A stretch of DNA of 12,177 bases from positions 1 to 12,177 of the forward strand of contig DKVC01000150.1 of NCBI GenBank assembly GCA_002490995.1. The letters run 5' to 3'. Source of the stretch: Lachnospiraceae bacterium UBA7188 (GTDB lineage Bacteria; Bacillota; Clostridia; Lachnospirales; Lachnospiraceae). The translations under genes were made by a program, and so were the position numbers. Below are positions 7,225 to 12,177 of this stretch, in pieces (positions within the stretch are counted from its first letter, which is position 1; the number at the start of each line of letters is the position of its first letter). Under the pieces are notes generated by a model. That model did no database searches. It was not told where the DNA came from and was given only the letters and a program-made list of their open reading frames with translations.

Positions 7225-8703
7225 TCACTCCCCCGTAGCCTCCCGGTACTCCTCGCAGCCCACCTCGGCCCAGCCCGTCTTGTCGGCGGCAATTACTCTC
7301 CCGGTTTCCGTGTCTACCGCATAGAAATTCACGATGGCCGGATCCCCCGCCACACGCCCGGATTCTGACTCGGGGTGATATTCCTTATACAGAACAAACA
7401 GTTCACATGCGCCGTTCTTCGACAGGCGGTCATATACCAGTGTCATCCGGTAAAAGCCGTCTGTCTCCGAATCCCCTTCCTGCCCCGCAGGCCTTTGCCC
7501 CAAATCGATATAGAGATTTCCTTTGGCATTATGGCACACCTCATAGGAATACCCCTGCTCTTCCAGCACATCCTTGTAAATCCTCTGCGCCGCTTTCTCC
7601 TGCTGATTCACCAGCTCATCCGCATATATCTGATACATTGCCTGTTCCTGTATCAATAAGTCGTCTGAGCCATCCGCAGGGCTTTCTTCCCGATATGCCT
7701 CCACCGAAGCCTCATACGCCTCCATCCAATTCGCATATTCTGCACCTTCGGCATAGCATTCCGCCACATATTCCGCAACACTTTCCGGTTTCGTCCAGTA
7801 ATCTGCCCCCAGGGAAGCATAGCCGGTCAGATTGCCAAAGGGAAGGCCTTTTGTAACCTCCTGTTTTCCTTCCATATGAATAAAGTACAGAAAACCTTTA
7901 TATTCTTCAAAAAACGGCGTCTGAGATACCGCATATTGCATAAGTCTGCTTGCATCCTCAGAAAAAGCATCTATATCCGCCTCATCCTCCAGCGCCAGAT
8001 GAAAGTAAGGTCCCGTATACCTTATTTCAGCTGGTCGGACAAGCCCCAGCTCCCGGTAACCCTCTTTCAGATAATGCACTGCAAGCCCTTCCGCATAATT
8101 ATCCTTAAATTCCCAGCCTTGCCATGTCACTTTCACAGACACATCCGTATGGTTCTCCTCCCCAAATAAAGTACTTCCAAAGCCGTCCTTTTCTTCCAGT
8201 ACCGCAAAGCTGCACCCATACTTCTCCTCCAGATAGCGCTGTTTATCCGCATCCTCCAGTTCACCCGGCACCTGGAAAAATACGCCTTTTCTGCGATAAA
8301 ACCTCCAGACATTTTCCTCTAAAAAAGTTGCTTCATTCGTAAGCAGCAAATCGCCAACCAGCCTGCGTTCCTCCCCAAAGGCAAATGCAGAATAAAGCCC
8401 TGCCAGAAACAGCCAGAACAGATACACGGACGCCATTCCCACTGCCAACAGCTTCATCCCCCAGCCTTCTCTCTGCTTCCCTCCCCGGTTCAAAGCCGCC
8501 CAGGCCAACAACAGCAGTAAAAGCGGCAGTATCATTGTCAGGTTTACATGTCTTACTTTCATCACCCAAACCTGCCAGGACATCCCCCGCTCCGCACCCA
8601 GTTCTCCTGCCACCCGGTAAATCACCTCTACAGCGCCTGAAGCAATCGTCAGCCCTGCGAGAACCTTCATTCCCATAGACATCTTTTTCGCTGATTTATC
8701 CAT
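7225..8703 (-). CDS. unrecognised membrane protein with large extracytoplasmic domain
   Basis: 492 residues from the chosen start. I do not recognise the family. Three hydrophobic segments lie at the N-terminus: about 11-33 (weak), 54-71 (NLTMILPLLLLLLAWAALN) and 84-109 (LLAVGMASVYLFWLFLAGLY). The remaining ~380 residues are soluble, acidic and Tyr/Glu-rich, with no Cys-based lipobox and no catalytic motif I can name; it probably lies outside the membrane. YLEEKYGCSFAVLEEKDG (about 157-174) and a later LEEQGYSYEVCHNAKGNLYI block look like related beta-alpha units and may indicate two similar domains. The start ATG at 8703 is preferred because GGAG lies eight bases upstream; in-frame ATG 8724 and GTG 8745 upstream lack a better site. 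It converges on the kinase gene and lies 165 bases after the mannosidase gene on the same strand, with the 8732-8837 repeat element in between. The function is unknown. Confidence 0.8.
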   Translation of the reverse strand: MDKSAKKMSMGMKVLAGLTIASGAVEVIYRVAGELGAERGMSWQVWVMKVRHVNLTMILPLLLLLLAWAALNRGGKQREGWGMKLLAVGMASVYLFWLFLAGLYSAFAFGEERRLVGDLLLTNEATFLEENVWRFYRRKGVFFQVPGELEDADKQRYLEEKYGCSFAVLEEKDGFGSTLFGEENHTDVSVKVTWQGWEFKDNYAEGLAVHYLKEGYRELGLVRPAEIRYTGPYFHLALEDEADIDAFSEDASRLMQYAVSQTPFFEEYKGFLYFIHMEGKQEVTKGLPFGNLTGYASLGADYWTKPESVAEYVAECYAEGAEYANWMEAYEASVEAYREESPADGSDDLLIQEQAMYQIYADELVNQQEKAAQRIYKDVLEEQGYSYEVCHNAKGNLYIDLGQRPAGQEGDSETDGFYRMTLVYDRLSKNGACELFVLYKEYHPESESGRVAGDPAIVNFYAVDTETGRVIAADKTGWAEVGCEEYREATGE

Positions 8704-8731
8704 CCTGTTTTCTCCCGTCTCCATGCCATTA

Positions 8732-8837
8732 TTTATACTGCACACCGTCTAAATCTGTAGTACAACCCGACTGCGGACCGCCAGCCAGGCACTTTCCCGG
8801 GGACACCATTGTAAATCCCGGCGGTCTGCAGTATAAA
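8732..8837. repeat. 106-bp element with terminal inverted repeats and internal stem (MITE-like or structured RNA)
   Basis: The left end TTTATACTGCACACCG (8732-8747) and the reverse complement of the right end, TTTATACTGCAGACCG (8837-8822), agree at 15 of 16 bases. Inside, ACTGCGGACCGCC (8770-8782) pairs with GGCGGTCTGCAGT (8820-8832) over 13 bp with one G-U, so the right end can pair with two partners. It fills most of the gap between the mannosidase stop and the downstream membrane-protein gene and carries no ORF. The structure fits either a small non-autonomous mobile element or a structured leader RNA of the downstream gene. I see no clear target-site duplication. Confidence 0.5.
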
Positions 8838-8868
8838 ACAGGACACTCAAAAAGACACAGGAGCAGTC

Positions 8869-11391
8869 CTACTTGATATCAAACACGCTCCGCACCTTCA
8901 GCCCTTCCGGTTTCCCCTTCAGAATCTTCACCCGCCGTTCCCCGGCATTCATATCGAAATAATTGTCCTCCAGCAGCATATCCTCCGCTTCATTTCTGAT
9001 TTCCACAGACTTCGCGTAGGCATCCGCCGTCACCACCACTTCATCGCCTTCTGCGCGCACCTTCAATGACGGGGCAGCAAACCGGAAATGCTTCGGCGCA
9101 CAGAACAGTACTGTTCCACTGGAAAGGACCTGTCCGTCCTTCAGACATTCATAACTCACATAGTCCCCGTAAAGAGCCGCATCCTCCATATCTTCCTTCT
9201 CCAGCCACACACTGGAAAGTGCCGGGACTGTCACTTCGCATTCTCCCTGTCTCCTGATTTCGGCTTTTGCATTCCGAAGCGCCCACCGCACCGTTACCCC
9301 GGCTTCCTCCATGGTCTCGTTGGCCACATTCAGCCGGATGGATTTCTTCACCTCATAGGGCTGTGCATTGACATCCGGCTTCTGGCTCAGCAGCCCTTCC
9401 TCCTCACAGGAGAGCATTACCGGCGCAAAGAACCGCTTCTCGTAATAATGCAGCGCCTTCCAGCGGCCGAAGTAATCAATGGACGCCCAGCTTGCCACCG
9501 GCCAGCAGTCGTTCAGCTGCCACACCACGGTTCCCATGCAGCGCCCGCGGTTGCGCCGAAAATGTTCCACACCGTAGCGGATTGCCTCCGCCTGGAGAAG
9601 CTGAGACGCATACAACAGCGTATCAAAATCCGAAGGATACAGAAATGTCTGCTGCATGTAATTCATAATCTTCCCGTTGGCGCTGGCATTCCTCTGATGC
9701 TTTTCCATCACATAGGAGAAAATGTTCCTGTCCTCCGGCAAAGTAAAGGCCTCGCAGGTCTTCAGGGAGGGGAATGACTGGAAGCCGAATTCCGACACAT
9801 ACCGGAAATGGAATTTACGGTACGCCGTAAACGGCCTGTTGCCGTGCCATACATTCCAGTAATGCACATCCCCTCTGTTCTCATCGCCCGGATTATCAAA
9901 GCCGCCTCCGGAGGACGGGCTGGAGGGCCAGTAAAAGGTGTTGGGGTCATATTCCTTCACCACCTTTGGCAGGATATACTCATACATTTTCACATAATCG
10001 CTCATATATCGGGGCTTGCTGGCCCAGTAATTGCCCGGCACCATGAAGCTTTCCATCTCATTGTTGCCGCACCACAGCCCCAGGGACACATGATGGCGGA
10101 TCCGCTTGATATTGTCGATGAATTCCGCCCTGATATTCTCTTCAAACTCCTCTGTCAGGTCGTATACCGCACAGGCAAACATAAAATCTTCCCACACCAG
10201 CAGCCCCAGCTCGTCGCAGGCATCCCAGAAAGCGTCGCCGGGATAATGCCCTCCGCCCCAGACACGGATGCAGTTATGGTTGGCATTTTTCGCCTGCAGC
10301 AGCAGATTGTAAGTCCGCTCCGGCGTCATTCTCGGCAGGATATTGTCCTCCGGAATATAATCCGCTCCCATTGCGAAAATCTTTACGCCGTTTACCACAT
10401 GGCAGAACTGCTCGCCGTATTGGTCTTTATCAGTACATACGGTAATGGTGCGCAGACCGATGCGGCGCTTCCAGGTGTCCAGGACATGCCCCAAAGCTTC
10501 CCTCTCTCCGGGAATGGCTGCCGCCCCATTCCCGCAATCCGCAAGCAGCTCCACCTCCAACCCATACAGCGGCTGGCTTCCGTAGCCGTTGGGCCACCAC
10601 AGCCTGGGGTTCTCTATCACAATGCCTGCCATGGCCTCCTCATGGCTGCAGATTTTTTTCTGTCCCTCCGGGTCTGTCAAAATCACTCTGCAGGACAGCC
10701 CGGAGAGCCTGTCATCGTCCCGCCCGAACCGGCGCAGATGCTCTTCTCCCAGGCGCTCTACATCCACATCCAGCTTCAGGGTCACTCTGCCGTCCGCGTG
10801 CACCTGGGTGACATACACGCTGTCAATCCGTGCTTCGTTAAACCCGATGAGCTTCACGTCCCGCCAGATTCCCGCATCCGGAAGCCTGGGGCCCCAGTCC
10901 CAGCCGAACATACAGTGGGCCTTCCTCAAATAGGGGAAGCCGTCCATAGCGTCCCCGCTCCCCGGAATATGCTCCCGGGCATACGCTTCCCGGATATATT
11001 TCGTGGGAGAATGCAGCACCACCTTCAGTTCATTTCCCGTCTCCTGTAGAATCTCCTTCACCGGGAACTCCCAGGTTCGGTGCATATTTTCCACTGACGC
11101 AATCCGGGTACCGTTGAAAAAGATGTCGGCAACGGTATCAATCCCGTCAAAATGCAGCAGCACTGCGTCGCACTTAAGCAGTCCGGCCTCCACGTCAAAT
11201 ACAGACACATACTCAAAATCATCTTCCATAATTTTCAGCGCTTTCATCTCGTTGTCCCGGTAATAGGGATCCTCCATCCGACCGTTTGCCAGCAGGTCAT
11301 GATAGACGCTGCCCGGGACTGTTGCCGGAATGTAATCCTCCGTACCGGCTATGCACATTTTCCAGTTTTCATGTAATTTGTGAATCATCAT
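8869..11391 (-). CDS. GH2 beta-mannosidase (intracellular)
   Basis: 840 residues, complete. It should remove terminal beta-mannose from short manno-oligosaccharides or N-glycan cores (EC 3.2.1.25). Domains in order: GH2 sugar-binding jelly roll (about 1-185; VPGSVYHDLL, the GIDTVADIFFNG block, and FGWDWGPRLPDAGIWRDV, all typical of beta-mannosidases rather than beta-galactosidases); Ig-like domain (190-320); TIM barrel (about 325-650; IRVWGGGHY); C-terminal beta-sandwich (about 680-840). The acid/base is E445 in WCGNNEMES and the nucleophile E534 in YVSEFGFQS; WQLNDCWPV (624-632) is the conserved barrel end. There is no signal peptide, so it acts in the cytoplasm on imported sugars. Two ATGs are adjacent (11391 and 11388); GGGAA lies about seven bases before the first. 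No transporter or regulator gene is visible nearby. Downstream on its strand is only a 4-bp stem with a T5 run (near 8845-8870), too weak to call. Confidence 0.94.
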   Translation of the reverse strand: MMIHKLHENWKMCIAGTEDYIPATVPGSVYHDLLANGRMEDPYYRDNEMKALKIMEDDFEYVSVFDVEAGLLKCDAVLLHFDGIDTVADIFFNGTRIASVENMHRTWEFPVKEILQETGNELKVVLHSPTKYIREAYAREHIPGSGDAMDGFPYLRKAHCMFGWDWGPRLPDAGIWRDVKLIGFNEARIDSVYVTQVHADGRVTLKLDVDVERLGEEHLRRFGRDDDRLSGLSCRVILTDPEGQKKICSHEEAMAGIVIENPRLWWPNGYGSQPLYGLEVELLADCGNGAAAIPGEREALGHVLDTWKRRIGLRTITVCTDKDQYGEQFCHVVNGVKIFAMGADYIPEDNILPRMTPERTYNLLLQAKNANHNCIRVWGGGHYPGDAFWDACDELGLLVWEDFMFACAVYDLTEEFEENIRAEFIDNIKRIRHHVSLGLWCGNNEMESFMVPGNYWASKPRYMSDYVKMYEYILPKVVKEYDPNTFYWPSSPSSGGGFDNPGDENRGDVHYWNVWHGNRPFTAYRKFHFRYVSEFGFQSFPSLKTCEAFTLPEDRNIFSYVMEKHQRNASANGKIMNYMQQTFLYPSDFDTLLYASQLLQAEAIRYGVEHFRRNRGRCMGTVVWQLNDCWPVASWASIDYFGRWKALHYYEKRFFAPVMLSCEEEGLLSQKPDVNAQPYEVKKSIRLNVANETMEEAGVTVRWALRNAKAEIRRQGECEVTVPALSSVWLEKEDMEDAALYGDYVSYECLKDGQVLSSGTVLFCAPKHFRFAAPSLKVRAEGDEVVVTADAYAKSVEIRNEAEDMLLEDNYFDMNAGERRVKILKGKPEGLKVRSVFDIK

Positions 11392-11790
11392 AACTGTTTC
11401 CCGGAAAGTTTACGCAGATACAGAACCGGCACAATCTCTCCGCCTAGTGCAAGCGTCCGTCCAGGCATTCAAAAAGTCCGTTTGTCCTACTATTGATGTC
11501 TCAAAAAATCCTGAACATCCACTTCCGCATTGTCCCTGGAGTCTTTCGTGCCGTCACTTTGTGTTTAATACGTCACACTCAACCTGCGCGTCCATTCGTC
11601 TGGCCTAAGCCAGCGTCGGTGGTTTAGGCTGTCCCGGCGATTCCGATGGTTCCGGCATCCCACTGCGTTCTTTCCTCACCTTTCATGCTTATTATTCGGT
11701 TTCAATTTTACCGTATTTTGTTTCAATTTCACCCGCCTGTAGTTTATTTCATTTTTCGCCCGGACTGCATTTTGAAACAGTCTGTCCAGC
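11392..11790. other. 400-base region without a supportable gene
   Basis: All frames are broken by stops. The longest opening, on the minus strand at 11676-11867, has no family character and runs through RNA hairpins. On the minus strand 25 codons ending at a TAG at about 11486 read TQSDGTKDSRDN, then AEVDVQDFLRHQ; this is protein-like and could be a gene remnant, but it has no start. GCCTAA (11603-11608) and TTAGGC (11624-11629) form a 6-bp inverted repeat. No convincing promoter for the mannosidase gene was found; TTGTGC-16-TAAACT just before its start is a weak candidate. Confidence 0.5.
11699..11729. repeat. two 10-bp direct repeats at 21-bp spacing
   Basis: GTTTCAATTT occurs at 11699-11708 and again at 11720-11729, exactly two helical turns apart, in an AT-rich patch between the toxin locus and the mannosidase gene. 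The same-face spacing would suit an operator for a dimeric regulator, but no regulator gene is nearby and chance cannot be excluded in AT-rich sequence. Confidence 0.3.
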
Positions 11791-11815
11791 AAAAAATCCC
11801 TTGAACTTTCCAGGG
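11791..11815 (-). terminator. intrinsic terminator candidate downstream of the toxin gene
   Basis: On the minus strand CCCT (11815-11812) pairs with AGGG (11801-11798), with a short inner GA/TC pairing, and is followed by A and then six T's (11796-11791). The stem is short but the T-run is good. It overlaps the -35 box of the opposing promoter at 11801, so a toxin transcript ending here would cross that promoter. Confidence 0.35.
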
Positions 11816-11829
11816 CTTTGTGGTATCCT
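11801..11829 (+). promoter_or_regulatory. sigma-A promoter for the antisense RNA
   Basis: TTGAAC (11801-11806), a 17-base spacer, then TATCCT (11824-11829), with TGG directly before the -10 (an extended -10). This is the best promoter in the right-hand region. Transcription should start near 11836, just before the hairpin at 11842. It faces the toxin gene on the opposite strand. Confidence 0.55.
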
Positions 11830-11841
11830 TTATATGAAGAA

Positions 11842-11865
11842 GGGCACCTGCTGTAACAGGCGCCC
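11842..11865 (-). terminator. GC-rich hairpin at the 3' end of the toxin transcript
   Basis: On the minus strand GGGCGCCTG, loop TTACAG, CAGGTGCCC form a 9-position stem with one mismatch, followed by TTCTTC. It is a likely first terminator of the toxin mRNA and at the same time the 5' hairpin of the opposing RNA. Confidence 0.45.
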
Positions 11866-11912
11866 AACAGAATTTACCGATAGACGGTTAGCCCGATTCA
11901 TATGTTACGCTG

Positions 11913-11952
11913 GAAATAGCCGCTCAGTATGATGGACTGGGGCGGCTATTTC
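11913..11952 (+). terminator. strong stem-loop ending the antisense RNA
   Basis: GAAATAGCCGC (11913-11923) pairs perfectly with GCGGCTATTTC (11942-11952). A T-G pair and CAGT/ACTG (11925-11928, 11936-11939) extend the stem to about 16 bp around a 7-base loop with one bulged G. The plus-strand tail is TGTGTCTTATC, moderately T-rich; the minus-strand tail is not. The toxin's TAG stop codon lies inside the stem. Confidence 0.55.
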
Positions 11953-12050
11953 TGTGTCTTATCGCTGTTTCTGCTGCCGATGGTGTATCCCAACCCAAAG
12001 CAGGTCAGACACAAACCAAGTACTGAAATCAGTCCTTCTATCGTCAACAT
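11946..12050 (-). CDS. small Hol-Tox-like type I toxin, 34 residues
   Basis: The peptide starts MLTIEGLISVLGL, continues CLTCFGLGYTIG and ends SRNSDKTQK. It has one hydrophobic helix (about residues 4-24) followed by a short charged tail, which is the pattern of the putative holin-like toxin family (Hol-Tox, PF16935) common in Firmicutes; the L-T-x-E-x-L start and FGLGYxIG end fit my memory of Clostridia members, but no search was made. It should insert into the cytoplasmic membrane and depolarise it if overproduced. The Shine-Dalgarno AGGAGG (12082-12077) is unusually far, 26 bases, from the ATG, with a hairpin in between. The stop codon is embedded in the long stem at 11913-11952, and an antisense RNA is predicted against the 3' end. 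The alternative is a small prophage-derived or regulatory membrane peptide. Confidence 0.7.
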   Translation of the reverse strand: MLTIEGLISVLGLCLTCFGLGYTIGSRNSDKTQK

Positions 12051-12073
12051 AAGCAATGCCACGCAAGTGGCAT
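12044..12073 (-). CDS. possible 9-codon leader peptide overlapping the toxin start
   Basis: ATG at 12073 opens MPLAWHCLC and stops at TGA 12046-12044, overlapping the toxin ATG (12050-12048) in another frame. AGGAGG ends only three bases upstream, short but usable. If translated, ribosomes would melt the 12055-12074 hairpin and stop next to the toxin start, giving translational coupling. It equally may be a by-product of the hairpin sequence. Confidence 0.25.
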   Translation of the reverse strand: MPLAWHCLC

Positions 12074-12114
12074 TACCCTCCTTTCCAAAAACAATGCCAT
12101 AATGATCTGGCATT
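12055..12114 (-). promoter_or_regulatory. toxin 5' untranslated region with switchable hairpins around the Shine-Dalgarno
   Basis: Reading the minus strand: a = AATGCCA (12114-12108), b = TGGCATT (12099-12093), then AGGAGG (12082-12077), c = AATGCCAC (12074-12067), d = GTGGCATT (12062-12055). a:b and c:d give two hairpins that leave AGGAGG single-stranded and reduce its effective distance to the ATG from 26 to 6 bases. The alternative b:c pairing encloses AGGAGG in an 18-base loop. The base pairs are seen; the switching is inferred. Confidence 0.5.
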
Positions 12115-12122
12115 TATGTAAT

Positions 12123-12168
12123 CGGAGGGACACAGCCACATTAAGTGGTACTGCCCTCCGAAGAGGGC
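12123..12168 (-). promoter_or_regulatory. mutually exclusive hairpins upstream of the toxin
   Basis: CGGAGGG (12123-12129) pairs with CCCTCCG (12154-12160), continued by CAG/CTG and CCAC/GTGG inner pairs around an ATTAA loop. GCCCTC (12153-12158) also pairs with GAGGGC (12163-12168); on the minus strand its loop is the very stable UUCG. The two stems share 12153-12160, so only one can form. There is no T-run, so a plain terminator is unlikely. Confidence 0.4.
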
Positions 12169-12177
12169 TAACCGCCT

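Larger units (their letters stand above)
11836..11960 (+). ncRNA. candidate antisense RNA antitoxin
   Basis: An RNA of about 125 bases is predicted between the promoter at 11801-11829 and the stem-loop at 11913-11952. It would begin with the hairpin GGGCACCTG/CAGGCGCCC (11842-11865), contain a small ACCG/CGGT stem (11876-11888), and finish with the large stem. It is fully complementary to the 3' untranslated part of the toxin message and to the last few toxin codons. The layout resembles the txpA/ratA locus of Bacillus subtilis, in which RatA overlaps the 3' end of the toxin mRNA and triggers its decay. Promoter and hairpins are seen; the RNA itself and its role are inferred. Confidence 0.5.
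11882..12177. repeat. 13-base inverted repeats flanking the toxin locus
   Basis: GGGCTAACCGCCT is present on the plus strand at 12165-12177, and GGGCTAACCGTCT on the minus strand at 11894-11882; 12 of 13 bases agree. They bracket the toxin gene and its leader. The right copy runs into the window edge, so the repeat may be longer. In both places the motif follows a long stem-loop, at 17 and 4 bases. Confidence 0.5.

Noticed and set aside
8838..8868. Terminator of the mannosidase gene
   Set aside because: Only a 4-bp stem precedes the T5 run on the minus strand, too weak to annotate.
9808..11049. 413-codon plus-strand ORF opposite the beta-mannosidase
   Set aside because: Shadow frame; the minus-strand gene carries all GH2 motifs.
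11699..11729. Possible CRISPR fragment, because the repeat reads ATTGAAAC on the minus strand
   Set aside because: The repeat is only 10 bases at 21-base period, occurs twice, and there is no spacer structure or cas gene.
11676..11867. 63-codon minus-strand ORF downstream of the toxin
   Set aside because: It runs through two RNA hairpins and the antisense promoter, has no Shine-Dalgarno and no family character.
12056..12121. 21-codon plus-strand ORF opposite the toxin leader
   Set aside because: Its sequence follows from the hairpin arms; there is no ribosome binding site.

Overview
The window looks like chromosomal DNA of a gut-type Lachnospiraceae (Clostridia). Support for this is protein-based: a partial AAA-ATPase-like/PD-(D/E)XK protein of the kind that is multicopy in that family, a MutS2 with a Clostridia-like C-terminus, a VanR/VanS-like two-component pair, an intracellular GH2 beta-mannosidase and a Hol-Tox-like micropeptide. 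Shine-Dalgarno sites are AAGGAG-like. The assignment rests on family knowledge, not on a database search.

Layout. 1-2244 (+): the 3' part of an AAA-ATPase-like/PD-(D/E)XK_9 protein, then a Uma2-family nuclease; both are visibly more AT-rich than what follows and look like accessory genes. 2343-4730 (+): mutS2, complete. 4959-7081 (+): an OmpR-type response regulator and a membrane histidine kinase with a 4-base overlap. 7225-8703 (-): a three-helix membrane protein with a large extracytoplasmic domain that I do not recognise, converging on the kinase gene. 8732-8837: a 106-bp element with 16-bp imperfect terminal inverted repeats and a strong internal stem. 8869-11391 (-): GH2 beta-mannosidase. 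11392-11790: 400 bases without a convincing gene. 11791-12177: a compact locus that reads as a type I toxin-antitoxin system.

The most interesting part is that right-hand locus. A 34-residue single-helix peptide, too short for ordinary ORF calling, lies on the minus strand at 11946-12050. Opposite its 3' end is a plus-strand promoter (TTGAAC, 17 bp, extended TATCCT) feeding a short RNA that would end at a 16-bp stem covering the toxin stop codon. This is a TxpA/RatA-like, 3'-overlapping antisense arrangement. The toxin's Shine-Dalgarno is 26 bases from the start codon, and an 8-bp hairpin between them shortens this to 6 bases; an alternative pairing puts the same Shine-Dalgarno into a loop. 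Further upstream a UUCG hairpin and a longer stem share the same GGAGGG, so they are mutually exclusive. A 13-base motif is repeated in inverted orientation on both sides of the locus, and the right copy ends exactly at the window edge.

How the genes relate: only the two-component pair is a clear operon. mutS2, the two-component pair, the membrane protein and the mannosidase show no obvious common pathway; the mannosidase would finish intracellular breakdown of short beta-mannosides.
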